A DNA stretch of 64,000 bases from Saposhnikovia divaricata (lineage: Eukaryota; Streptophyta; Magnoliopsida; Apiales; Apiaceae). The stretch lies in the NCBI GenBank assembly GCA_036435485.1, contig CM071595.1:1674001-1738000 (forward strand), written 5' to 3'. The translations under genes were made by a program, and so were the position numbers. Below the pieces are notes generated by a model, which saw nothing but the letters and a program-made list of their open reading frames with translations, did not search any database and was not told where the DNA came from. Shown here piece after piece: positions 51,758 through 63,885 of this stretch (the stretch's first letter is position 1; each line of letters opens with the position of its first letter).

Positions 51758-51893
51758 AAAATTTTGTTGAATTCCAATAACCCATAGGAACAAAATATGT
51801 AAAAATATCCACACAATGGTCCGACTCGATTTTTAACAATATCCCGTGTACTAACCCCTTTGAGGATTATCCAAAAACCGAGTTTTGACTATA
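51218..51893 (+). repeat. One tetramer HOR unit
   Basis: A (ATCAAAAAAATGG), B, C and D1. The D1 has a private CCACACAATGG near 51810, also found near 53330 and 55360. Confidence 0.9.
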
Positions 51894-52737
51894 TAAGCTC
51901 CGATACAGGTCTGAATTGCGTAAAATAAAATTTCGTTGAATTCCAATAACCCATAGGAACAAAATATTTAAAAATATCCACAAAATGGTCCGACCCGATT
52001 TTTAACAATATCCCGTGTACTAACCCCTTTGAGAATTTTCCGAAAACCGAGTTTCGATCATATCAGCTCCGATTCCGGTCCGAACTGCGTCAAATAAAAT
52101 TTTGTTGAATTCCAATAAACCATAGGAACAAAATATGTAAAAATATCAACAAAATGGTCCGACTCGATTTTTAACAATATCCCGTGTACTAACCCCTTTG
52201 AGAATTATCCAAAAACCGAGTTTTGACTATATCAGCTCCGATTCAGGTCTGAATTGCGTCAAATAAAATTTCGTTGAATTCCAATAACCCATAGGAACAA
52301 AATATGTAAAAATATCCTTAAAATGGTCCGACTCGATTTTTAACAATATCCCGTGTACTAACCACTTTGAGGATTATCCGAAAACCGAGTTTCGTTCATA
52401 TCAGCTCCGATTCAGGTCTGAATTGCGTCAAATAAAATTTCGTTGAATTCCAATAACCCATAGGAACAAAATATTTAAAAATATCACCAAAATGGTCCGA
52501 CCCGATTTTTAACAATATCCCGTGTACTAACCCCTTTGAGAATTTTCCGAAAACCGAGTTTCGATCATATCAGCTCCGATTCCGGTCCGAACTGCGTCAA
52601 ATAAAATTTTGTTGAATTCCAATAACCCATAGGAACAAAATATGTAAAAATATCCACAAAATGGTCGACTCGATTTTTAACAATATCCCGTGTACTAACC
52701 CCTTTGAGGATTATCCAAAAACCGAGTTTTGACTATA
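51894..52737 (+). repeat. Irregular HOR unit, pentamer A/C-D-B-C-D (844 bp)
   Basis: The first monomer starts as A (TAAGCTCCGATACAGG) but has GCGTAAAAT, TCCACAAAATGG and GAGAATTTTCC, so it ends as C. D follows, with AATAAACCATAGG and ATCAACAAAATGG, then GAGAATTATCC, B, C (ATCACCAAAATGG) and D. One base is lost at GGTCGACTCG near 52666, which creates a SalI-type GTCGAC. Confidence 0.85.
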
Positions 52738-53067
52738 TAAGCTCCGATACAGGTCTGAATTGTGTCAAATAAAATTTCGTTGAATTCCAATAACCCATAG
52801 GAACAAAATATTTAAAAATATCAACAAAATGGTCCGACCCGATTTTTAACAATATCCCGTGTACTAACCCCTTTGAGGATTATCCAAAAACCGAGTTTTG
52901 ACTATATCAGCTCCGATTCAGGTCTGAATTGCGTCAAATAAAATTTCGTTGAATTCCAATAACCCATAGGAACAAAATATGTAAAAATATCCTTAAAATG
53001 GTCCGACTCGATTTTTAACAATATCCCGTGTACTAACCACTTTGAGGATTATCCGAAAACCGAGTTT

Positions 53068-56000
53068 CGTTCATATCAGCTCCGATTCAAGTCTGAATTG
53101 CGTCAAATAAAATTTCGTTGAATTCCAATAACCCATAGGAACAAAATATTTAAAAATATCCACAAAATGGTCCGACCCGATTTTTAACAATATCCCGTGT
53201 ACTAACCCCTTTGAGAATTTTCCGAAAACCGAGTTTCGATCATATCAGCTCCGATTCCGGTCCGAACTGCGTCAAATAAAATTTTGTTGAATTCCAATAA
53301 CCCATAGGAACAAAATATGTAAAAATATCCACACAATGGTCCGACTCGATTTTTAACAATATCCCGTGTAGTAACGCCTTTGAGGATTATCCAAAAACCG
53401 AGTTTTGACTATATAAGCTCCGATACAGGTCTGAATTGTGTCAAATAAAATTTCGTTGAATTCCAATAACCCATAGGAACAAAATATTTAAAAATATCAA
53501 CAAAATGGTCCGACCCGATTTTTAACATTATCCCGTGTACTAACCCCTTTGAGGATTATCCAAAAACCGAGTTTTGACTATATCAACTCCGATTCAGGTC
53601 TGAATTGCGTCAAATAAAATTTCGTTGAATTCCAATAACCCATAGGAACAAAATATGTAAAAATATCCTTAAAATGGTCCGACTCGATTTTTAACAATAT
53701 CCCGTGTACTAACCACTTTGAGAATTATCCGAAAACCGAGTTTCGTTCATTTCAGCTCCGATTCAGGTCTGAATTGCGTCAAATAAAATTTCGTTGAATT
53801 CCAATAACCCATAGGAACAAAATATTTAAAAATATCCACAAAATGGTCCGACCCGATTTTTAACAATATCCCGTGTACTAACCCCTTTGAGAATTTTCCG
53901 AAAACCGAGTTTCGATCATATCAGCTCCGATTCCGGTCCGAACTGCGTCAAATAAAATTTTGTTGAATTCCAATAACCCATAGGAACAAAATATGTAAAA
54001 ATATCCACAAAATGGTCCGACTCGATTTTTAACAATATCCCGTGTACTAACCCCTTTGAGGATTATCCAAAAACCGAGTTTTGACTATATAAGCTCCGAT
54101 ACAGGTCTGAATTGTGTCAAATAAAATTTCGTTGAATTCCAATAACCCATAGGAACAAAATATTTAAAAATATCAACAAAATGGTCCGACCCGATTTTTA
54201 ACAATATCCCGTGTACTAACCCCTTTGAGGATTATCCAAAAACCGAGTTTTGACTATATCAGCTCCGATTCAGGTCTGAATTGCGTCAAATAAAATTTCG
54301 TTGAATTCCAATAACCCATAGGAACAAAATATGTAAAAATATCCTTAAAATGGTCCGACTCGATTTTTAACAATATCCCGTGTACTAACCACTTTGAGGA
54401 TTATCCGAAAACCGAGTTTCGTTCATATCAGCTCCGATTCAGGTCTGAATTGCGTCAAATAAAATTTCGTTGAATTCCAATAACCCATAGGAACAAAGTA
54501 TTTAAAAATATCCACAAAATGGTCCGACCCGATTTTTAACAATATCCCGTGTACTAACCCCTTTGAGAATTTTCCGAAAACCGAGTTTCGATCATATCAG
54601 CTCCGATTCCGGTCCGAACTGCGTCAAATAAAATTTTGTTGAATTCCAATAACCCATAGGAACAAAATATGTAAAAATATCCACAAAATGGTCCGACTCG
54701 ATTTTTAACAATATCCCGTGTACTAACCCCTTTGAGGATTATCCAAAAACCGAGTTTTGACTATATAAGCTCCGATACAGGTCTGAATTGTGTCAAATAA
54801 AATTTCGTTGAATTCCAATAACCCATAGGAACAAAATATTTAAAAATATCAACAAAATGGTCCGACCCGATTTTTAACAATATCCCGTGTACTAACCCCT
54901 TTGAGGATTATCCAAAAACCGAGTTTTGACTATATCAGCTCCGATTCAGGTCTGAATTGCGTCAAATAAAATTTCGTTGAATTCCAATAACCCATAGGAA
55001 CAAAATATGTAAAAATATCCTTAAAATGGTCCGACTCGATTTTTAACAATATCCCGTGTACTAACCACTTTGAGGATTATCCGAAAACCGAGTTTCGTTC
55101 ATATCAGCTCCGATTCAAGTCTGAATTGCGTCAAATAAAATTTCGTTGAATTCCAATAACCCATAGGAACAAAATATTTAAAAATATCCACAAAATGGTC
55201 CGACCCGATTTTTAACAATATCCCGTGTACTAACCCCTTTGAGAATTTTCCGAAAACCGAGTTTCGATCATATCAGCTCCGATTCCGGTCCGAACTGCGT
55301 CAAATAAAATTTTGTTGAATTCCAATAACCCATAGGAACAAAATATGTAAAAATATCCACACAATGGTCCGACTCGATTTTTAACAATATCCCGTGTAGT
55401 AACGCCTTTGAGGATTATCCAAAAACCGAGTTTTGACTATATAAGCTCCGATACAGGTCTGAATTGTGTCAAATAAAATTTCGTTGAATTCCAATAACCC
55501 ATAGGAACAAAATATTTAAAAATATCAACAAAATGGTCCGACCCGATTTTTAACATTATCCCGTGTACTAACCCCTTTGAGGATTATCCAAAAACCGAGT
55601 TTTGACTATATCAACTCCGATTCAGGTCTGAATTGCGTCAAATAAAATTTCGTTGAATTCCAATAACCCATAGGAACAAAATATGTAAAAATATCCTTAA
55701 AATGGTCCGACTCGATTTTTAACAATATCCCGTGTACTAACCACTTTGAGAATTATCCGAAAACCGAGTTTCGTTCATTTCAGCTCCGATTCAGGTCTGA
55801 ATTGCGTCAAATAAAATTTCGTTGAATTCCAATAACCCATAGGAACAAAATATTTAAAAATATCCACAAAATGGTCCGACCCGATTTTTAACAATATCCC
55901 GTGTACTAACCCCTTTGAGAATTTTCCGAAAACCGAGTTTCGATCATATCAGCTCCGATTCCGGTCCGAACTGCGTCAAATAAAATTTTGTTGAATTCCA

Positions 56001-57123
56001 ATAACCCATAGGAACAAAATATGTAAAAATATCCACAAAATGGTCCGACTCGATTTTTAACAATATCCCGTGTACTAACCCCTTTGAGGATTATCCAAAA
56101 ACCGAGTTTTGACTATATAAGCTCCGATACAGGTCTGAATTGTGTCAAATAAAATTTCGTTGAATTCCAATAACCCATAGGAACAAAATATTTAAAAATA
56201 TCAACAAAATGGTCCGACCCGATTTTTAACAATATCCCGTGTACTAACCCCTTTGAGGATTATCCAAAAACCGAGTTTTGACTATATCAGCTCCGATTCA
56301 GGTCTGAATTGCGTCAAATAAAATTTCGTTGAATTCCAATAACCCATAGGAACAAAATATGTAAAAATATCCTTAAAATGGTCCGACTCGATTTTTAACA
56401 ATATCCCGTGTACTAACCACTTTGAGGATTATCCGAAAACCGAGTTTCGTTCATATCAGCTCCGATTCAGGTCTGAATTGCGTCAAATAAAATTTCGTTG
56501 AATTCCAATAACCCATAGGAACAAAGTATTTAAAAATATCCACAAAATGGTCCGACCCGATTTTTAACAATATCCCGTGTACTAACCCCTTTGAGAATTT
56601 TCCGAAAACCGAGTTTCGATCATATCAGCTCCGATTCCGGTCCGAACTGCGTCAAATAAAATTTTGTTGAATTCCAATAACCCATAGGAACAAAATATGT
56701 AAAAATATCCACAAAATGGTCCGACTCGATTTTTAACAATATCCCGTGTACTAACCCCTTTGAGGATTATCCAAAAACCGAGTTTTGACTATATAAGCTC
56801 CGATACAGGTCTGAATTGTGTCAAATAAAATTTCGTTGAATTCCAATAACCCATAGGAACAAAATATTTAAAAATATCAACAAAATGGTCCGACCCGATT
56901 TTTAACAATATCCCGTGTACTAACCCCTTTGAGGATTATCCAAAAACCGAGTTTTGACTATATCAGCTCCGATTCAGGTCTGAATTGCGTCAAATAAAAT
57001 TTCGTTGAATTCCAATAACCCATAGGAACAAAATATGTAAAAATATCCTTAAAATGGTCCGACTCGATTTTTAACAATATCCCGTGTACTAACCACTTTG
57101 AGGATTATCCGAAAACCGAGTTT
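53068..57123 (+). repeat. Tandem duplication of three HOR units, offset 2028 bp
   Basis: Two contiguous copies of about 12 monomers. GATTCAAGTC is at 53090 and 55118, GTAGTAACGCC near 53368 and 55396, AACATTATCCCG near 53525 and 55553, TTCATTTCAGC near 53749 and 55777, and AACAAAGTATT near 54495 and 56523. Confidence 0.88.
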
Positions 57124-58828
57124 CGTTCATTTCAGCTCCGATTCAGGTCTGAATTGCGTCAAATAAAATTTCGTTGAATTCCAATAACCCATAGGAACAA
57201 AATATTTAAAAATATCCACAAAATGGTCCGACCCGGTTTTTAACAATATCCCGTGTACTAACCCCTTTGAGAATTTTCCGAAAACCGAGTTTCGATCATA
57301 TCAGCTCCGATTCCGGTCCGAACTGCGTCAAATAAAATTTTGTTGAATTCCAATAACCCATAGGAACAAAATATGTAAAAATATCCACAAAATGGTCCGA
57401 CTCGATTTTTAACAATATCCCGTGTACTAACCCCTTTGAGGATTATCCAAAAACCGAGTTTTGACTATATAAGCTCCGATACAGGTCTGAATTGTGTCAA
57501 ATAAAATTTCGTTGAATTCCAATAACCCATAGGAACAAAATATTTAAAAATATCAACAAAATGGTCCGACCCGATTTTTAACAATATCCCGTGTACTAAC
57601 CCCTTTGAGGATTATCCAAAAACCGAGTTTTGACTATATCAGCTCCGATTCAGGTCTGAATTGCGTCAAATAAAATTTCGTTGAATTCCAATAACCCATA
57701 GGAACAAAATATGTAAAAATATCCTTAAAATGGTCCGACTCGATTTTTAACAATATCCCGTGTACTAACCACTTTGAGGATTATCCGAAAAACGAGTTTC
57801 GTTCATATCAGCTCCGATTCAGGTCTGAATTGCGTCAAATAAAATTTCGTTGAATTCCAATAACCCATAGGAACAAAGTATTTAAAAATATCCACAAAAT
57901 GGTCCGACCCGATTTTTAACAATATCCCGTGTACTAACCCCTTTGAGAATTTTCCGAAAACCGAGTTTCGATCATATCAGCTCCGATTCCGGTCCGAACT
58001 GCGTCAAATAAAATTTTGTTGAATTCCAATAACCCATAGGAACAAAATATGTAAAAATATCCACAAAATGGTCCGACTCGATTTTTAACAATATCCCGTG
58101 TACTAACCCCTTTGAGGATTATCCAAAAACCGAGTTTTGACTATATAAGCTCCGATACAGGTCTGAATTGTGTCAAATAAAATTTCGTTGAATTCCAATA
58201 ACCCATAGGAACAAAATATTTAAAAATATCAACAAAATGGTCTGACCCGATTTTTAACAATATCCCGTGTACTAACCCCTTTGAGGATTATCCAAAAACC
58301 GAGTTTTGACTATATCAGCTCCGATTCAGGTCTGAATTGCGTCAAATAAAATTTCGTTGAATTCCAATAACCCATAGGAACAAAATATGTAAAAATATCC
58401 TTAAAATGGTCCGACTCGATTTTTAACAATATCCCGTGTACTAACCACTTTGAGGATTATCCGAAAACCGAGTTTCGTTCATTTCAGCTCCGATTCAGGT
58501 CTGAATTGCGTCAAATAAAATTTCGTTGAATTCCAATAACCCATAGGAACAAAATATTTAAAAATATCCACAAAATGGTCCGACCCGGTTTTTAACAATA
58601 TCCCGTGTACTAACCCCTTTGAGAATTTTCCGAAAACTGAGTTTCGATCATATCAGCTCCGATTCCGGTCCGAACTGCGTCAAATAAAATTTTGTTGAAT
58701 TCCAATAACCCATAGGAACAAAATATGTAAAAATATCCACAAAATGGTCCGACTCGATTTTTAACAATATCCCGTGTACTAACCCCTTTGAGGATTATCC
58801 AAAAACCGAGTTTTGACTATATAAGCTC
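56118..58828 (+). repeat. Tandem duplication of two HOR units, offset 1352 bp
   Basis: AACAAAGTATT (near 56523, 57875), TTCATTTCAGC (near 57130, 58482) and CCGACCCGGTT (near 57235, 58587) recur 1352 bp apart. The left part overlaps the second copy of the 2028-bp duplication, so this event came after or alongside it. Confidence 0.84.
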
Positions 58829-58934
58829 CGAAACAGGTCTGAATTGTGTCAAATAAAATTTCGTTGAATTCCAATAACCCATAGGAACAAAATATTTAAA
58901 AATATCAACAAAATGGTCCGACCCGATTTTTAAC

Positions 58935-61900
58935 AATATCCCGTGTACTAACCCCTTTGAGGATTATCCAAAAACCGAGTTTTGACTATATCAGCTCCGA
59001 TTCAGGTCTGAATTGCGTCAAATAAAATTTCGTTGAATTCCAATAACCCATAGGAACAAAATATGTAAAAATATCCTTAAAATGGTCCGACTCGATCTTT
59101 AAACATATCCCGTGTACTAACCACTTTGAGGATTACCCGAAAACTGAGTTTCGTTCATATCAGCTCCGATTCAGGTCTGAATTGCGTCAAATAAAATTTC
59201 GTTGAATTCCAATAACCCATAGGAACAAAATATTTTAAAATATCCACAAAATGGTCCGACCCGATTTTTAACAATATCCCGTGTACTAACCCCTTTGAGA
59301 ATTTTCCGAAAACCGAGTTTCGATCATTTCAGCTCCGATTCCGGTCCGAACTGCGTCAAATAAAATTTTGTTGAATTCCAATAACCCATAGGAACAAAAT
59401 ATGTAAAAATATCCACAAAATGGTCCGACTCGATTTTTAACAATATCCCGTGTACTAACCCCTTTGAGGATTATCCAAAAACCGAGTTTTGACTATATAA
59501 GCTCCGATACAGGTCTGAATTGTGTCAAATAAAATTTCGTTGAATTCCAATAACCCATAGGAACAAAATATTTAAAAATATCAACAAAATGGTCCGACCC
59601 GATTTTTAACAATATCCCGTGTACTAACCCCTTTGAGGATTATCCAAAAACCGAGTTTTGACTATATCACCTCCGATTCAGGTCTGAATTGCGTCAAATA
59701 AATTTTCGTTGAATTCCAATAACCCATAGGAACAAAATATGTAAAAATATCCTTAAAATGGTCCGACTCGATTTTTAACAATATCCCGTGTACTAACCAC
59801 TTTGAGGATTATCCGAAAACCGAGTTTCGTTCATATCAGCTCCGATTCTGGTCTGAATTGCGTCAAATAAAATTTCGTTGAATTCCAAGAACCCATAGGA
59901 ACAAAATATTTAAAAATATCCACAAAATGGTCCGACCCGATTTTTAACAATATCCCGTGTACTAACCCCTTTGAGAATTTTCCGAAAACCGAGTTTCGAT
60001 CATATCAGCTCCGATTCCGGTCTGAATTGCGTCAAATAAAATTTCGTTGAATTCCAATAACCCATAGGAACAAAATATTTAAAAATATCCACAAAATGGC
60101 CCGACTCGATTTTTAACAATATCCCGTGTACTAACCCCTTTGAGGATTATCCAAAAACCGAGTTTTGACTATATAAGCTCCGATACAGGTCTGAATTGTG
60201 TCAAATAAAATTTCGTTGAATTCCAATAACCCATAGGAACAAAATATTTAAAAATATCAACAAAATGGTCCAACCCGATTTTTAACAATATCCCGTGTAC
60301 TAACCCCTTTGAGGATTATCTAAAAACCGAGTTTTGACTATATCAGCTCCGATTTAGGTCTGAATTGCGTCAAAAAAATTTCGTTGAATTCCAATAACCC
60401 ATAGGAACAAAATATGTAAAAATATCCTTAAAATGGTCCGACTCGATTTTTAACAATATCCCGTGTACTAACCACTTTGAGGATTATCCGAAAACCGAGT
60501 TTCGTTCATATCAGCTCCGATTCAGGTCTGAATTGCGTCAAATAAAATTTCGTTGAATTCCAATAACCCATAGGAACAAAGTATTTAAAAATATCTACAA
60601 AATGGTCCGACCCGATTTTTAACAATATCCCGTGTACTAACCCCTTTGAGAATTTTCCGAAAACCGAGTTTCGATCATATCAGCTCCGATCCGGTCTAAA
60701 TTGCGTCAAATAAAATTTTGTTGAATTCCAATAACCCATAAAAACAAAATATTTAAAAATATCCACAAAATGGTCCGACTCGATTTTTAACAATATCCCG
60801 TGTACGAACCCCTTTGAGGATTATCCAAAAACCGAGTTTTGACTATATAAGCTCCGATACAGGTCTGAATTGTGTCAAATAAAATTTCGTTGAATTCCAA
60901 TAACCCATAGGAACAAAATATTTAAAAATATCCACAAAATGGTCCGACCCGATTTTTAACAATATCCCGTGTACTAACCCCTTTGAGGATTATCCAAAAA
61001 CCGAGTTTTGACTATATCAGCTCCGATTCAGGTCTGAATTGCGTCAAATAAAATTTCGTTGAATTCCAATAACCCATAGGAACAAAATATGTAAAAATAT
61101 CCTTAAAATGGTCCGACTCGATCTTTAAACATATCCCGTGTACTAACCACTTTGAGGATTACCCGAAAACTGAGTTTCGTTCATATCAGCTCCGATTCAG
61201 GTCTGAATTGCGTCAAATAAAATTTCGTTGAATTCCAATAACCCATAGGAACAAAATATTTTAAAATATCCACAAAATGGTCCGACCCGATTTTTAACAA
61301 TATCCCGTGTACTAACCCCTTTGAGAATTTTCCGAAAACCGAGTTTCGATCATATCAGCTCCGATTCCGGTCCGAACTGCGTCAAATAAAATTTTGTTGA
61401 ATTCCAATAACCCATAGGAACAAAATATGTAAAAATATCCACAAAATGGTCCGACTCGATTTTTAACAATATCCCGTGTACTAACCCCTTTGAGGATTAT
61501 CCAAAAACCGAGTTTTGACTATATAAGCTCCGATACAGGTCTGAATTGTGTCAAATAAAATTTCGTTGAATTCCAATAACCCATAGGAACAAAATATTTA
61601 AAAATATCAACAAAATGGTCCGACCCGATTTTTAACAATATCCCGTGTACTAACCCCTTTGAGGATTATCCAAAAACCGAGTTTTGACTATATCACCTCC
61701 GATTCAGGTCTGAATTGCGTCAAATAAATTTTCGTTGAATTCCAATAACCCATAGGAACAAAATATGTAAAAATATCCTTAAAATGGTCCGACTCGATTT
61801 TTAACAATATCCCGTGTACTAACCACTTTGAGGATTATCCGAAAACCGAGTTTCGTTCATATCAGCTCCGATTCTGGTCTGAATTGCGTCAAATAAAATT

Positions 61901-63003
61901 TCGTTGAATTCCAAGAACCCATAGGAACAAAATATTTAAAAATATCCACAAAATGGTCCGACCCGATTTTTAACAATATCCCGTGTACTAACCCCTTTGA
62001 GAATTTTCCGAAAACCGAGTTTCGATCATATCAGCTCCGATTCCGGTCTGAATTGCGTCAAATAAAATTTCGTTGAATTCCAATAACCCATAGGAACAAA
62101 ATATTTAAAAATATCCACAAAATGGCCCGACTCGATTTTTAACAATATCCCGTGTACTAACCCCTTTGAGGATTATCCAAAAACCGAGTTTTGACTATAT
62201 AAGCTCCGATACAGGTCTGAATTGTGTCAAATAAAATTTCGTTGAATTCCAATAACCCATAGGAACAAAATATTTAAAAATATCAACAAAATGGTCCAAC
62301 CCGATTTTTAACAATATCCCGTGTACTAACCCCTTTGAGGATTATCTAAAAACCGAGTTTTGACTATATCAGCTCCGATTTAGGTCTGAATTGCGTCAAA
62401 AAAATTTCGTTGAATTCCAATAACCCATAGGAACAAAATATGTAAAAATATCCTTAAAATGGTCCGACTCGATTTTTAACAATATCCCGTGTACTAACCA
62501 CTTTGAGGATTATCCGAAAACCGAGTTTCGTTCATATCAGCTCCGATTCAGGTCTGAATTGCGTCAAATAAAATTTCGTTGAATTCCAATAACCCATAGG
62601 AACAAAGTATTTAAAAATATCTACAAAATGGTCCGACCCGATTTTTAACAATATCCCGTGTACTAACCCCTTTGAGAATTTTCCGAAAACCGAGTTTCGA
62701 TCATATCAGCTCCGATCCGGTCTAAATTGCGTCAAATAAAATTTTGTTGAATTCCAATAACCCATAAAAACAAAATATTTAAAAATATCCACAAAATGGT
62801 CCGACTCGATTTTTAACAATATCCCGTGTACGAACCCCTTTGAGGATTATCCAAAAACCGAGTTTTGACTATATAAGCTCCGATACAGGTCTGAATTGTG
62901 TCAAATAAAATTTCGTTGAATTCCAATAACCCATAGGAACAAAATATTTAAAAATATCCACAAAATGGTCCGACCCGATTTTTAACAATATCCCGTGTAC
63001 TAA
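58935..63003 (+). repeat. Tandem duplication of three HOR units, offset 2026 bp
   Basis: GATCTTTAAACATATC (C at 59097, 61123), CCAAGAACCC, GGCCCGACTCG (near 60099, 62125), GTCCAACCCG and the two one-base losses all recur 2026 bp apart, in adjacent copies. The match ends near 63004 where CCCC becomes CACC. Confidence 0.88.
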
Positions 63004-63211
63004 CACCTTTGAGAATTTTCCGAAAACCGAGTTTCGATCATATCAGCTCCGATTCCGGTCTGAATTGCGTCAAATAAAATTTCGTTGAATTCCAATAACC
63101 CATAGGAACAAAATATTTAAAAATATCCACAAAATGGCCCGACTCGATTTTTAACAATATCCCGTGTACTAACCCCTTTGAGGATTATCCAAAAACCGAG
63201 TTTTGACTATA
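62874..63211 (+). repeat. Irregular HOR unit, dimer A/C-D (338 bp)
   Basis: Only two monomers. A starts normally, has TCCACAAAATGG, then AACACCTTTGAGAATTTTCC, so it ends as C. A D2 monomer with GGCCCGACTCG follows. The TCCAC change was already in the A monomer 2026 bp upstream. Confidence 0.87.
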
Positions 63212-63885
63212 TAAGCTCCGATACAGGTCTGAATTGTGTCAAATAAAATTTCGTTGAATTCCAATAACCCATAGGAACAAAATATTTAAAAATATCAACA
63301 AAATGGTCCAACCCGATTTTTAACAATATCCCGTGTACTAACCCCTTTGAGGATTATCTAAAAACCGAGTTTTGACTATATCAGCTCCGATTTAGGTCTG
63401 AATTGCGTCAAAAAAATTTCGTTGAATTCCAATAACCCATAGGAACAAAATATGTAAAAATATCCTTAAAATGGTCCGACTCGATTTTTAACAATATCCC
63501 GTGTACTAACCACTTTGAGGATTATCCGAAAACCGAGTTTCGTTCATATCAGCTCCGATTCAGGTCTGAATTGCGTCAAATAAAATTTCGTTGAATTCCA
63601 ATAACCCATAGGAACAAAGTATTTAAAAATATCTACAAAATGGTCCGACCCGATTTTTAACAATATCCCGTGTACTAACCCCTTTGAGAATTTTCCGAAA
63701 ACCGAGTTTCGATCATATCAGCTCCGATCCGGTCTAAATTGCGTCAAATAAAATTTTGTTGAATTCCAATAACCCATAAAAACAAAATATTTAAAAATAT
63801 CCACAAAATGGTCCGACTCGATTTTTAACAATATCCCGTGTACGAACCCCTTTGAGGATTATCCAAAAACCGAGTTTTGACTATA
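63212..63885 (+). repeat. One tetramer HOR unit (674 bp)
   Basis: Copy of the unit at 62200 with the same paired one-base losses and with GTCCAACCCG, GATTATCTAAAAACC, GATTTAGGTC, AACAAAGTATT and CCCATAAAAACAAAA. Confidence 0.92.

Larger units (their letters stand above)
52738..62873 (+). repeat. Fifteen tetramer HOR units with tandem block duplications
   Basis: Units start every 676 bp from 52738 to 60174, then at 60848, 61524 and 62200; those at 60174 and 62200 are 674 bp. Private markers (GTAGTAACGCC, AACATTATCCCG, TTCATTTCAGC, AACAAAGTATT, CCGACCCGGTT, GATCTTTAAACATATC, CCAAGAACCC, GGCCCGACTCG, GTCCAACCCG) show three successive block duplications. The 674-bp units combine GCGTCAAAAAAATTTCG and GCTCCGATCCGGTC, each one base short. 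Confidence 0.92.
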
